Shown here one piece after another: positions 48,824 through 57,857 of a DNA stretch of 64,000 nt (position 1 is the stretch's first letter; every line of letters starts with the position of its first letter). Below the pieces are notes generated by a model. That model was not told where the DNA came from and did not search any database. It was given only the letters and a program-made list of their open reading frames with translations. The DNA lies in NCBI RefSeq assembly GCF_049671045.1, contig NZ_JBATUH010000068.1, positions 5,727 to 69,726 of the forward strand, given 5' to 3'. This DNA comes from Parvibaculum sp049671045 (GTDB lineage: Bacteria; Pseudomonadota; Alphaproteobacteria; Parvibaculales; Parvibaculaceae). A program made the position numbers and the translations under genes.

Positions 48824-49381
48824 TCAGCCTCCCGCGCGGGTGATGTCGACCCGGTCGAGAGGGCCTGCATCCCGCGTGCCACCGAGCGCTCTCACTTCGA
48901 GCCGGTCCGTCGCGATCCCCTGTTCGATGAGGAAATTGCGGACCGTGAGCACACGCTTCAGCGACAGGCGCCGGGCATTCGTGCTCGTGTCGCCGGGGGG
49001 CCCGGCATAGGCCTTGAGCGTCACCCGGCCGCCGCGGCGACGGAAACCTTCCGCGAACGTCCTGAGCCGCGCCGCCTCGCCGTCGCTCAGCGCTGCCTCT
49101 TCGGGCGGAAAGTCGATGCGGGCAAGCGCGGGCTCGGGCGCGCGAAGCGGCGACGTGCCGAGCGCGGGCGCTCCTTCGGGCGATGCGTTAACGATTGCGG
49201 GCAGCGGCGCCGCGAGCGGCTCGGGCGGCGTCATGGGCTCGCCCATGCGCGTGCCGGGCCGGTCGAGAGGCACGGCGTCCACGGGTTCGGCGCGCGCGCC
49301 CGTTCCGGCCATCAGCATGAGAACGGCGCAAAGCCCGGCTATGCGAACCGTCCGTACCCAACGCCCTTCAGGAAAAGTCAT
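48824..49381 (-). CDS. Exported OmpA-like domain protein
   Basis: The 185-residue product has a signal peptide (core about residues 12-28, ending AGTGARA), a Pro/Ala-rich linker (about 33-85) and a C-terminal domain with LARIDFPPEEAALSDGE and RRLSLKRVLTVRNFLIEQG, the OmpA/MotB C-terminal fold. Some of the usual peptidoglycan-binding residues (HTD, NRR) are not obvious, so binding may be weak or altered. It is the first gene of the three-gene envelope set. It should be a free periplasmic or peptidoglycan-associated factor. Confidence 0.78.
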   Translation of the reverse strand: MTFPEGRWVRTVRIAGLCAVLMLMAGTGARAEPVDAVPLDRPGTRMGEPMTPPEPLAAPLPAIVNASPEGAPALGTSPLRAPEPALARIDFPPEEAALSDGEAARLRTFAEGFRRRGGRVTLKAYAGPPGDTSTNARRLSLKRVLTVRNFLIEQGIATDRLEVRALGGTRDAGPLDRVDITRAGG

Positions 49382-49493
49382 GGCTGCCCTCCCGCGCGAC
49401 GAGGAGACTGGAATCCTGCGTTCAGTCTAGTCGAAACGGGGCTGACGGGAAATCGCAAGGACGGTGGAGGCCGGCGAGGCGGGCGATGCGCGG

Positions 49494-50297
49494 TCAGGAT
49501 GCCGCGTGAGCGCGCTTCAGCGCCTTGGCAAGCTCGCGATGGATCGTCTCGTTTCCGGCGATGACGCCGCCGCTGTTAAGCACGTCGTCCCGGCTGTTGA
49601 GATCGGAAACGAAGCCGCCCGCCTCGCGCACCAGAATGATGCCCGCAGCGAGATCCCATGGCGCGAGGTTCGCTTCCCAATAGGCGTCGTAGCGACCGGC
49701 CGCGACATAGGCGAGATCGAGCGCCGCCGATCCCATGCGCCGCACGCCCGCGACCTCGTTCATCACCACGCCGAGTTCGGCGATGAAACGCTTGTGGCCG
49801 GGCCGGCCGATATGCGGGATGCCCGTCGCCACAACCGCATTGGCGAGCTCGCGCCGCGCCGCGACGCGCAGGCGCCGGTCGTTGAGAAAGGCGCCCTGGC
49901 CCTTTTCGGCGATGAAGAGCTCGTCGGAAATCGGATTATAGACGACGCCGGCGACGATCTGCCCGTCGCGCTCCAGCCCGATCGAGATCGCGAAATGCGG
50001 GATCGAGTGGAGAAAATTCGTCGTGCCGTCGAGCGGATCGATGAGCCAGCGGTGCGACTTGTCCGAACCCTCGATCGTGCCGCCTTCCTCCATGAGGAAG
50101 CCATAGCCGGGCCGCGCCTTGGAAAGCTCTTCGAAGAGCGTCTTTTCGGCCTTCTTGTCGGCGGCGGTGACGAAATTCGCGGGGCCCTTGAGCGAGACCT
50201 GCAAATTCTCCACCTCGCCGAAGTCGCGTTGCAGTCCGCGCGCCGCCTTGCGTGCGGCGGCCACCATGACGGCCATGACGGGGGTATGACGTGCCAT
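49494..50297 (-). CDS. Inositol-1-monophosphatase family protein
   Basis: The 267-residue product has all metal motifs of the family: EEGG, the signature WLIDPLDGTTNFLH, and APWDLAAGIILVREAGG near the C terminus. Family members dephosphorylate inositol phosphates, fructose-1,6-bisphosphate, PAP or histidinol phosphate. SuhB homologues also act in rRNA antitermination. It lies downstream of efp on the same strand. The start at MARHTPV gives family length; a Met 17 codons upstream adds a basic lead. Confidence 0.9.
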   Translation of the reverse strand: MARHTPVMAVMVAAARKAARGLQRDFGEVENLQVSLKGPANFVTAADKKAEKTLFEELSKARPGYGFLMEEGGTIEGSDKSHRWLIDPLDGTTNFLHSIPHFAISIGLERDGQIVAGVVYNPISDELFIAEKGQGAFLNDRRLRVAARRELANAVVATGIPHIGRPGHKRFIAELGVVMNEVAGVRRMGSAALDLAYVAAGRYDAYWEANLAPWDLAAGIILVREAGGFVSDLNSRDDVLNSGGVIAGNETIHRELAKALKRAHAAS

Positions 50298-50383
50298 CGG
50301 GGACTTGCGCTTTCTCTCGGGCATTTCCGGCGATGTCCGTTTCGGCATCGGCGGGAAATGCGGGTCGCTGAATGATCGGTTCG

Positions 50384-50950
50384 TTAGTCGGCGCGGCGGA
50401 GATAGGTGACTTCGTTCGTGTCGACCACGATCTTCTCGCCAACGGTAATGAAGGGCGGCACCATGACGCGGATGCCGTTCTCGAGCAGGGCCGGCTTGTA
50501 GGAGCTGGCCGCCGTCTGGCCCTTCACCGTCGGTTCCGTTTCCGTGATTTCCAGCACCACCTGATCGGGCAGGGCGACGCTGATGGGCCTGCCCTCGTGG
50601 CTCTCCACCGTCACCTTCATGCCGTCCTGCAGGAACGCCGCGCGCTCGCCCACCCAGTCCTTGGCAAGCTCGATCTGCTCGTAGGTTTCGTTGTCCATGA
50701 AGGTGAGCATGCCGTCGGCTTCATAGAGGAACTGATAGTCCTTCTGCTCGAGCCGCACGCGCTCGACCGTCTCGGCGGAACGGAAGCGCTCGTTGAGCTT
50801 GCGGTTGTCGATCAGATTCTTCAGTTCGACCTGCGCGAAGGCGCCGCCCTTGCCGGGCTTCACATGCTGAACCTTCACCGCCGCCCAAAGGCCTCCCTGA
50901 TGCTCGATGACGTAGCCGGGGCGAATTTCGTTACCGTTGATCTTGGGCAT
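50384..50950 (-). CDS. efp: Elongation factor P
   Basis: This 188-residue three-domain translation factor starts MPKINGNEIRPGYVIEHQGG. The modification loop VKPGKGGAF has Lys34 at the tip, the EpmA/EpmB-type lysylation site, so Lys-type rather than Arg-type modification is expected. It relieves ribosome stalling at polyproline stretches. The distal part contains PALLENGIRVMVPPFI. The start was chosen from the conserved N terminus; the frame upstream is not coding. It lies between thiE and the phosphatase-family gene. Confidence 0.95.
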   Translation of the reverse strand: MPKINGNEIRPGYVIEHQGGLWAAVKVQHVKPGKGGAFAQVELKNLIDNRKLNERFRSAETVERVRLEQKDYQFLYEADGMLTFMDNETYEQIELAKDWVGERAAFLQDGMKVTVESHEGRPISVALPDQVVLEITETEPTVKGQTAASSYKPALLENGIRVMVPPFITVGEKIVVDTNEVTYLRRAD

Positions 50951-51096
50951 GGACCTTATCTCGGACTGGGGTTGAGCAGGCTCGCGGCGGGACCGGCTGT
51001 TTGCGCCGATCTGCTGATGGGGCAGGCGCGATCCGGCCGCGGGCGCTCTGATAGCATCTGGCGGCCGTAAGGCCAATGCCTTTCCGAAAGGAGGGG

Positions 51097-51771
51097 TTAT
51101 TGGCCGCGGGGCGTCTCGGCCATGATGCGGTTGAACGCCCGCACCGCCTCGGCCGGACCTTCCGGGTGCGCCCAGACGCCCGCCGACACGGCGAGAAAGT
51201 CCGCGCCCGCCGCAACGAGGGTGGCGGCGTTCCCGACCGTTATGCCGCCAATGGCGACGCAGGGCACCACGAAGGTCTCCGACCACCAGGTCAGGAGGTC
51301 GGGCGTGGCGCGGGTCTTGGGCACCTTGGTGCCGGTTTCGAAGAAGGCGCCGAAGGCGACATAGTCGGCCCCCTCTTCGCCGGCCACCATCGCCAGATGG
51401 CGCGAATTGTGGCAGGTGACGCCGACGATACGGTTGGGGCCGACGAGCTTGCGCGCTTCCTTGTAGGGGATGTCCTCCTGGCCGACATGAACGCCGTCAG
51501 CTTCCATCTCGGCCGCGATGTCGGCGCGGTCGTTGATGATGAAGGCGACGTCATAGCTCTGCGCGACGGGCATCAGCACCTCGGTCGCGCGGCGGATCGC
51601 ATCGGCCGGCGCCGTTTCCTCGCCTTCCGTCTTGAGGCGAAGCTGGAGCGAGGCGACATCGCCCGCGTCGAGCGCGCGCTTCAGCGTGTCCGAAAAGGCG
51701 ACTGGCTCGATCCGGGGCGGGGTGATGAGATAGAGCCGGCAGGGCTCGCGTTCTTCTTCGATGATGCTCAT
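51097..51771 (-). CDS. thiE: Thiamine-phosphate synthase (ThiE family)
   Basis: The product is 224 residues, a TIM barrel. ASLQLRLK, IINDRADIAAE, DGVHVGQEDIPYKEAR, GVTCHN, ETGTKVPKT (pyrophosphate loop) and VAIGGIT correspond to the ThiE motifs. It would join the pyrimidine and thiazole phosphates into thiamine phosphate. No other thi gene is near and there is no visible TPP riboswitch upstream, so it may be a second, constitutive copy or a TenI-like relative; presence of the TGTK loop favours real synthase activity. It follows the fba terminator. Confidence 0.85.
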   Translation of the reverse strand: MSIIEEEREPCRLYLITPPRIEPVAFSDTLKRALDAGDVASLQLRLKTEGEETAPADAIRRATEVLMPVAQSYDVAFIINDRADIAAEMEADGVHVGQEDIPYKEARKLVGPNRIVGVTCHNSRHLAMVAGEEGADYVAFGAFFETGTKVPKTRATPDLLTWWSETFVVPCVAIGGITVGNAATLVAAGADFLAVSAGVWAHPEGPAEAVRAFNRIMAETPRGQ

Positions 51772-51804
51772 GGGGGAGGTTGTAGCGCGTCTTGCGCGCG
51801 AAAG

Positions 51805-51834
51805 GCAAAACGCCCCGCCGGTAAGGGCGGGGCG
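51805..51834 (-). terminator. Intrinsic terminator after fba
   Basis: The minus-strand stem CGCCCCGCC/GGCGGGGCG with a six-base loop is followed by TTTTGCCTTT, 26 bases after the fba stop. Confidence 0.85.
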
Positions 51835-51859
51835 CTCTGTCTGGTCATGGCCGGAAGGC

Positions 51860-52879
51860 TCAGGCGGCCTTCTCGAGTTCGGCCTTCCACTGGCCGAGAG
51901 CGGCGAGGCCGTTCATCCGGGCGCGGTGGAGGAAGGCACGCTGGGCAGCCGCCACATTCTCCGCCTTGCCGCCCCAGGCCTTGAGCGGGGCCGCCTGAAG
52001 CGCGCGGCCGTAGGAGAAGGATAGCTTCCAGGGCAGCCCGCCAATGGCGTTCATGGCGTTGAGATGCGCCGTCGCATCCTCGTCCGACTGGCCGCCGGAC
52101 AGGAAGACGATGCCCGGCACCGCCGCCGGAACCGTGCGCTTGAAGACCGTGATGGTCTTCTCGGCGACTTCCTGCACGCTTGCCTGCGTCGAGCACTTCT
52201 TGCCCGAGACGACCATGTTCGGCTTCAGGATCGTGCCTTCGAGCTTCACGCGATGCGCCGCGAGCCGCGCGAAGACGGTGCGCAGCGTCACTTCCGTCAC
52301 CTCGAAGCAGCGGTCGGCGGTGTGCGCGCCGTCCATCAGCACTTCCGGCTCGACGATCGGAACGATCTTCTGCTCCTGGCAGAGCGCGGCGTAGCGGGCG
52401 AGCGCCTCGGCATTGGCCTCGATGCAGCCCATGGTCGGAATGCCATCGGCAATGTCGATCACCGCGCGCCACTTCGCGAAGCGGGCGCCGAGATCGTAAT
52501 ATTCGGCAAGCCGCTCGCGCAGCCCGTCGAGACCTTCCGTCACCAGTTCGCCCGGAAAGCCCGCCATGGCCTTCGCGCCCGCATCGACCTTGATGCCGGG
52601 GATGGAGCCAGCCTGTTTGATGAGATCAACGAGAGGCGTGCCGTCCTTCGCCTTCTGACGGATCGTCTCGTCATAGAGGATGACGCCGGAGATGTGGTTC
52701 TTCATCGCCTCTTCGGTGCGGAACAGCATCTCGCGATAGTCGCGGCGGTTGCTCTCGGTCGACTCGAGGTTGATCGTGTCGAACCGCTTCTTGATGGTGC
52801 CCGAGCTTTCGTCGGCGGCAAGAATGCCCTTGCCCGGCGCCACCATGGCTTCGGCAATCGATTCAAGCGTTTCAGTCAT
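51860..52879 (-). CDS. fba: Class I fructose-bisphosphate aldolase
   Basis: This 339-residue enzyme is of the metal-independent class I type: APGKGILAADESSGTIKKRF at the N terminus, EPEVLMDG, and the Schiff-base Lys in LEGTILKPNMV, then FLSGGQSDEDATAHLNAMN. It splits fructose-1,6-bisphosphate to two trioses and can also act in gluconeogenesis. It is the fourth gene of the tkt-gap-pgk-fba run, 14 bases after pgk. Confidence 0.96.
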   Translation of the reverse strand: MTETLESIAEAMVAPGKGILAADESSGTIKKRFDTINLESTESNRRDYREMLFRTEEAMKNHISGVILYDETIRQKAKDGTPLVDLIKQAGSIPGIKVDAGAKAMAGFPGELVTEGLDGLRERLAEYYDLGARFAKWRAVIDIADGIPTMGCIEANAEALARYAALCQEQKIVPIVEPEVLMDGAHTADRCFEVTEVTLRTVFARLAAHRVKLEGTILKPNMVVSGKKCSTQASVQEVAEKTITVFKRTVPAAVPGIVFLSGGQSDEDATAHLNAMNAIGGLPWKLSFSYGRALQAAPLKAWGGKAENVAAAQRAFLHRARMNGLAALGQWKAELEKAA

Positions 52880-52893
52880 ATCCCGAATTCCCT

Positions 52894-54105
52894 TTATCTG
52901 ACTTCAAGCGCCGCGACGCCGGGCAGTACCGCGCCTTCCATCCATTCGAGGAAGGCACCGCCCGCGGCGGATACATAGGTGAAATCGTCGGCCGCGCCCG
53001 CATCGTTGAGCGCTGCCACCGTGTCGCCGCCCCCGGCCACTGATTTGAGGGTCCCGATCTTCGTCAGCATGCCGACGAGACGCGCGGCGGATGCCGTCCC
53101 CTGATCGAAAGGAGGAATCTCGAAGGCGCCGAGAGGCCCGTTCCAGACGACCGTCTTCGCCGCTTCGAAGCGTCCGGCGAGATAGGCCATCGTGTCGGAG
53201 CCGATGTCGAGGATCATCATGTCGTCCGGCACAGCATCGACCGGAACGGTCCTCGCCTCCGCGCCGGCCTTGAATTCCCGCGCGACGACCGCATCGACAG
53301 GCAGCACGATCTCGCAGCCCGCCTTGCCGGCGGTGGCGAGGATTTCGCGTGCCTTGTCGAGCAGATCGTATTCGCAGAGCGACTTGCCGACCTTCCTGCC
53401 CTGGGCGGCGAGGAAGGTGTTGGCCATGCCGCCGCCGACGATCAGCGTGTCGACGCGATGGATGAGATTGAGGAGCAGGGCGATCTTGGTCGAGACCTTG
53501 GCCCCGCCGACAACGGCGACGACCGGATGCTCGGGGTTGCCGAGCGCCGTTTCGAGCGCGTCGAGTTCCGCCTCCATCGCCCGGCCTGCATAGGCGGGCA
53601 GCACATGGGCGAGCCCCTCGGTCGAGGCATGGGCGCGATGGGCGCAGGAGAAGGCGTCGTTCACATAGACGTCGCCATTCTCGGCAAGCGCCTTCACGAA
53701 GGCGGGATCGTTCTTCTCCTCGCCCGCATGGAAGCGCGTGTTCTCGAGGACGAGAATGCCGCCGGCGGGAAGCGCATCGACCGCTTCCTTCGCGGGCGCA
53801 CCGATGCAGTCCGACGCGAAGGCGACCTTAGCGCCGACGACGCCGGAAAGCGCCTCGGCGACGGGCGCGAGCGAGAATTTGGGCTCGGGCGCGCCCTTGG
53901 GGCGGCCGAAATGCGAAAGCACGATGACCTTCGCGCCCTTGGCCGCGATTTCCTTCAATGTGTCGGCGATGCGGTTGAGGCGCGTCGCATCCGTGACATG
54001 ACCGTGCTCGTCGGTCGGTACGTTGAGGTCTGCCCTGACAAGAACCCGGCGACCATTGAGGTCGCCGGACTTGAACAGGTCATCGAGTGTTTTGTGACCA
54101 GCCAT
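52894..54105 (-). CDS. pgk: Phosphoglycerate kinase
   Basis: The product is 403 residues with RVLVRADLNVPTDEHG, LSHFGRPKG, the FHAGEEKNDPAF region and a C-terminal GGGDTVAALNDAG (nucleotide-binding) motif. It transfers the 1,3-bisphosphoglycerate phosphate to ADP. The start at MAGHKTLDDL was chosen because the frame upstream runs into the gap gene. It is 20 bases downstream of gap. Confidence 0.97.
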   Translation of the reverse strand: MAGHKTLDDLFKSGDLNGRRVLVRADLNVPTDEHGHVTDATRLNRIADTLKEIAAKGAKVIVLSHFGRPKGAPEPKFSLAPVAEALSGVVGAKVAFASDCIGAPAKEAVDALPAGGILVLENTRFHAGEEKNDPAFVKALAENGDVYVNDAFSCAHRAHASTEGLAHVLPAYAGRAMEAELDALETALGNPEHPVVAVVGGAKVSTKIALLLNLIHRVDTLIVGGGMANTFLAAQGRKVGKSLCEYDLLDKAREILATAGKAGCEIVLPVDAVVAREFKAGAEARTVPVDAVPDDMMILDIGSDTMAYLAGRFEAAKTVVWNGPLGAFEIPPFDQGTASAARLVGMLTKIGTLKSVAGGGDTVAALNDAGAADDFTYVSAAGGAFLEWMEGAVLPGVAALEVR

Positions 54106-54125
54106 GACGTTTCGGATGCCAGGGC

Positions 54126-55133
54126 TCAGAGCAGCTTGCCCATGGCGGCTGCCGTGTCGCCCATGCGGTTCGAGAAGCCCCACTCATTGTCGTACCAGGA
54201 AAGCACGCGCACGAGACGGCCTTCGATCACCTGCGTCTGGGTGAGGTCGAAGGTCGAGGAGGCGGGGTTGTGGTTGAAGTCGATCGAGACGAGTTCCTCG
54301 TCGGTGGTCGCGAGCACGCCCTTGAGCGGGCCCTTCGCCGCCGCGATGATCGCCGCGTTCACTTCTTCCGCCGTGGTCTTCTTCTTCGCGGTGAAGACGA
54401 GGTCGATGACCGAGACGTTCGCCGTCGGCACGCGGATCGAGGTGCCGTCGAGCTTGCCCTTCAGTTCCGGCAGGACGAGGCCCACGGCCTTGGCCGCGCC
54501 CGTCGAGGTCGGGATCATCGAAAGGCCGGCGGCGCGTGCGCGGCGCGCATCCTTGTGCAGCGTGTCGACCGTGTTCTGGTCGCCCGTATAGGCGTGAACG
54601 GTGGTCATGTAGCCCTGCTCGATGCCGACGGCCTTGTGCAGCACGGCCGCGACCGGCGCGAGGCAGTTCGTGGTGCAGGAGGCGTTGGAGACGACCTTGT
54701 GGCTCTTCTTCAGGTCCTTGTGGTTCACGCCGTAGACGACCGTGATGTCGGCCCCGTCAGCAGGCGCGGAGACGAGAACCTTCTTCGCGCCGGCAGTGAG
54801 ATGGGCCGACGCCTTGTCCTTCGATGCGAAGATGCCCGTGCATTCGAGCGCGATGTCGACGCCGAGATCCTTCCACGGCAGCTTTGCCGGATCGCGCTCG
54901 GCGAGAACCTTGATCGGGCCGCGGCCGAGATCGAAGGACGACTTCGTCGTCTTGATCTTGCCGGGGAAGGGGCCATGCACGGAGTCCCACTTCAGCAGAT
55001 GGGCATTGGCCTCGACCGAGCCGAGGTCATTGATGGCCACCACCTCGATGTCCTTGCGTCCCGACTCCGCGATGGCGCGAAGCACGAGACGCCCGATCCG
55101 ACCGAATCCGTTAATCGCAACGCGGACTGCCAT
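54126..55133 (-). CDS. gap: Glyceraldehyde-3-phosphate dehydrogenase
   Basis: The 335-residue product starts MAVRVAINGFGRIGRLVLRA and has the catalytic Cys in SNASCTTNCLAPV, then TVHAYTGDQNTVDTLHKD and SWYDNEWGFSNRM. It is an NAD(P)-dependent phosphorylating GAPDH in the cytoplasm. It sits between tkt and pgk with gaps of about 20 bases, and the shared operon suggests common control. Confidence 0.97.
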   Translation of the reverse strand: MAVRVAINGFGRIGRLVLRAIAESGRKDIEVVAINDLGSVEANAHLLKWDSVHGPFPGKIKTTKSSFDLGRGPIKVLAERDPAKLPWKDLGVDIALECTGIFASKDKASAHLTAGAKKVLVSAPADGADITVVYGVNHKDLKKSHKVVSNASCTTNCLAPVAAVLHKAVGIEQGYMTTVHAYTGDQNTVDTLHKDARRARAAGLSMIPTSTGAAKAVGLVLPELKGKLDGTSIRVPTANVSVIDLVFTAKKKTTAEEVNAAIIAAAKGPLKGVLATTDEELVSIDFNHNPASSTFDLTQTQVIEGRLVRVLSWYDNEWGFSNRMGDTAAAMGKLL

Positions 55134-55153
55134 TTCTCGTTATCTCCTGGCTA

Positions 55154-57169
55154 TCAAGCCCCGAGGCAAGACTTCGCGGCGGCGACCGCGGCTTCCGGGG
55201 TAATGTTGAAGTGCTTGTAGAGGTCCTTGGCGGGCGCACTCGCGCCGAAGCCCGTCATGCCGATGAAGGCGCCGTCGGCGCCGATATAGCGGTCCCAGCC
55301 GAAGCGAAGCGCTGCTTCGATCACGACTTTCACCGTTCCTTCGCCCAGCGTCTTCGCCTTGTATTCGCGCGACTGGGCCTCGAAGAGCTCGACGCAGGGC
55401 ATGGAGACGACGCGCGCGCCGATGCCCTCGGCCTCGAGGAGCTTCTGGGCGGCGAGCGCGATCTCGACTTCCGAGCCAGTGGCGATGAGCGTCACCTTGG
55501 CGGCGGAGGAAGCGGGCGAAAGCTCATAGCCGCCCTTCGCGCAGAGGTTCTCGTCCGTGTCCGTTATGCGGACGGCCGGAAGGTTCTGGCGCGAGAGTGC
55601 AAGGACCGAAGGCGTCTTCTTCGCTTCGAGCGCGATCTGCCAGCATTCGAGCGTCTCCACCGCGTCGGCCGGGCGGAAGACGTTGAGGTTCGGCATGGCG
55701 CGCAGGCTCGCCAGATGCTCGACCGGCTGATGGGTCGGCCCGTCTTCGCCGAGCCCGATCGAGTCATGCGTCATCACATAGATCACGCGCTGTTCCATCA
55801 GCGCCGAAAGGCGGATGGCCGGGCGGCAATAATCGGTGAAGACGAGGAAGGTGCCGGAATAGGGGATGAAGCCCTTGTGCAGCGCGATGCCGTTCATGGC
55901 TGCGGCCATGCCGTGTTCGCGGATGCCGTAATGGATGAAGGAGCCGGAGAAGTTGGTCGCCGTGACCGCCTTTTGGTCCTTGGAGCGCGTGTTGTTGGAG
56001 CCGGTTAGGTCGGCCGAGCCGCCGATCGATTCCGGCAGCAGCGGATTGACGACGTTGAGCACCTCTTCCGAGGATTTGCGCGTCGCCCAGTTCGGCTTTT
56101 CCGCGACGAGCTGCTTCTTGTAGTCAGAGACAGCCTTGCCGAAGCCCGCGGGCAGGTCGCCCCTGAGCTGGCGCTCGAACTCCGCGCGCCGGGCCTGATC
56201 GACCTTCGCGAAGGAGGCTTCCCAGTCGGACCGCGCCTTGCCGCCGCGCGCGCCCACCTCGCGCCATGCGGCGAGAACGGGGGCGGGAATGACGAAGGGC
56301 TCCGCCTCCCAGCCGAGCGTCTGGCGCGAGAGCTTGATCTCGTCGGCGCCCAGCGGGGAGCCATGCGAGGACGACTTGCCATGCTTGTTCGGCGAGCCAT
56401 AGCCGATGACGGTGCGGCAGGCGATGAGCGTGGGTTTCGTCGCGTGGCGCGCCTTTTCGATGGCGCCGGCGATCTCGTCCGGGTTGTGGCCGTCGATGCG
56501 GACGGCGTTCCAGCCCGCCGCCTCGAAGCGCTTCAGCGCGTCGCCCGATTCCGAGAGGTCGAGCGAACCGTCGATGGTGATGCCGTTGTCGTCATAAAGG
56601 ACGATGAGCTTCGACAGGCGCAGATGGCCGGCAAGGCTGATCGCCTCGTGGCTGATGCCTTCCATGAGATCGCCATCGGAGGCGAGGACATAGGTGTAGT
56701 GATCGACGATGCCGCCGAAGCGCGCCGCGGCGAGGCGTTCGGCGAGCGCCATGCCGACGGCGGTGGCAATGCCCTGGCCGAGCGGGCCTGTCGTCGTCTC
56801 GATGCCGCCTGCATGGCCATATTCGGGATGGCCGGCGGTGATGCTGCCGAGCTGACGGAAATTCTTGATCTGCTCGATCGTCATGTCCTCGTAGCCGAGG
56901 AGGTAGTTGAGCGCGTAGAGCAGCATGGAGCCGTGGCCGGCGGAGAGCACGAAGCGGTCGCGATCAGGCCAGTCGGGCTTTTTCGGGTCGATCTTCAGGA
57001 AGCGCGAGAACAGGACGGTCGCGACATCGGCCGCGCCCATCGGCATGCCGGGGTGGCCGGAATTGGCCTTCTGCACCGCATCCATGGCGAGGGCGCGGAT
57101 GGCGTTCGCCATATCCCGGTGAGATACGGAAGCTTGCGCGATAGGGGCCGACTGATCGGGTGGCGTCAT
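55154..57169 (-). CDS. tkt: Transketolase
   Basis: The product is 671 residues with the TPP-binding region (ASDGDLMEGISHEAISLAG), NSGHPGMPMGAADVATVLF at the N terminus and GEDGPTHQPVEHLASLRAMPN in the pyrimidine domain. It transfers two-carbon units in the pentose-phosphate pathway or Calvin cycle. The start at MTPPDQSAP precedes the conserved RALAMDAVQKANSGH by a short lead. It is the first gene of the run. No Rubisco or phosphoribulokinase is in view, so a Calvin cycle role is not supported here. Confidence 0.96.
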   Translation of the reverse strand: MTPPDQSAPIAQASVSHRDMANAIRALAMDAVQKANSGHPGMPMGAADVATVLFSRFLKIDPKKPDWPDRDRFVLSAGHGSMLLYALNYLLGYEDMTIEQIKNFRQLGSITAGHPEYGHAGGIETTTGPLGQGIATAVGMALAERLAAARFGGIVDHYTYVLASDGDLMEGISHEAISLAGHLRLSKLIVLYDDNGITIDGSLDLSESGDALKRFEAAGWNAVRIDGHNPDEIAGAIEKARHATKPTLIACRTVIGYGSPNKHGKSSSHGSPLGADEIKLSRQTLGWEAEPFVIPAPVLAAWREVGARGGKARSDWEASFAKVDQARRAEFERQLRGDLPAGFGKAVSDYKKQLVAEKPNWATRKSSEEVLNVVNPLLPESIGGSADLTGSNNTRSKDQKAVTATNFSGSFIHYGIREHGMAAAMNGIALHKGFIPYSGTFLVFTDYCRPAIRLSALMEQRVIYVMTHDSIGLGEDGPTHQPVEHLASLRAMPNLNVFRPADAVETLECWQIALEAKKTPSVLALSRQNLPAVRITDTDENLCAKGGYELSPASSAAKVTLIATGSEVEIALAAQKLLEAEGIGARVVSMPCVELFEAQSREYKAKTLGEGTVKVVIEAALRFGWDRYIGADGAFIGMTGFGASAPAKDLYKHFNITPEAAVAAAKSCLGA

Positions 57170-57582
57170 GTTTACACTCTTTGGCCTCAGGACTTGACCC
57201 AGGTTGCCGGCTCCGGGGCGCTGGAGCAGGGTTGTCCGGGAGAGGCGCCAGAAGGACGCGCCGTTCCGGAGCCCTTGCTCCGGACTTCGATCCGGCCGCC
57301 GGCAACGAGTTCGGCGCGGTCCGATTCCTTCCCGTCTCTTGGGGTCTTGCGAGCGGCGCCACAATGACCAGCGCGTTTCGGAGAGTCAATGATGGATTCG
57401 CGCAAAATGCCGCGCTTTTCCGCGACTTGAGGCGCATCTTGGCGTTGAGGCCCGATCGGCTCGCGGGAGCGTCGCGCCCGGCGCGGGCGGAGAGGCGGGG
57501 CAAGTCCAGTTGACCTTGTTTCGGCGGCACGCCTATGGTGACAAATGAGGGTTCGAGCCCCTGATTCCGGACAACAGCACGC
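57170..57582. other. 413-base divergent region between tkt and the DUF4164-zapA operon
   Basis: This is GC-rich with no credible gene. It contains the likely DUF4164-zapA promoter on the plus strand and must also hold the tkt promoter, which I could not identify. A GGTTCGAGCC sequence near 57550 resembles a tRNA T-arm, but nothing else of a tRNA is there. Confidence 0.5.
57510..57539 (+). promoter_or_regulatory. Probable promoter of DUF4164-zapA
   Basis: TTGACC, an 18-base spacer and TATGGT. The DUF4164 ATG follows about 43 bases after it. Confidence 0.5.
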
Positions 57583-57849
57583 ATGAACAAACTCGATTCC
57601 GCGACTGAGCGCTTCAAGACGGCGCTTGACCGGCTGGAGGCAGGCATCCACCGGCAGCTTCTGCGCGCGCAGTCCGCAGGACGGCTCGAGAGCGAGGTCA
57701 ACGCACTCAAGGAAGACCGGGCCCGGCTCGCCGAGGAGATCGACCGGATGAAGGTCGAGGCCCGGCAGGCGAACGAGCTCAATGAGCGCGTATCGGAAAC
57801 GCTGGCGAATGCCATCGAGGGCATTCGCGAGGTGCTGACGGAAAGCTGA
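57583..57849 (+). CDS. DUF4164 family coiled-coil protein
   Basis: This 88-residue protein is almost entirely coiled coil (SATERFKTALDRLEAGIHR, LESEVNALKEDRARLAEEIDRM). DUF4164 genes lie next to zapA in alphaproteobacteria, and the product is a candidate divisome accessory factor similar in kind to ZapB; this is inference from context. zapA starts eight bases after its stop. Confidence 0.85.
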   Translation: MNKLDSATERFKTALDRLEAGIHRQLLRAQSAGRLESEVNALKEDRARLAEEIDRMKVEARQANELNERVSETLANAIEGIREVLTES

Positions 57850-57857
57850 GGGCAGGC

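Noticed and set aside
55154..57169. Calvin-cycle operon suggested by tkt-gap-pgk-fba
   Set aside because: No Rubisco, phosphoribulokinase or CbbR gene is in view and the aldolase is class I. The order is also standard in heterotrophic alphaproteobacteria.
57547..57564. GGTTCGAGCC reminiscent of a tRNA T-arm
   Set aside because: No acceptor stem, D-arm or anticodon arm can be built around it. It lies between a promoter and the DUF4164 start.
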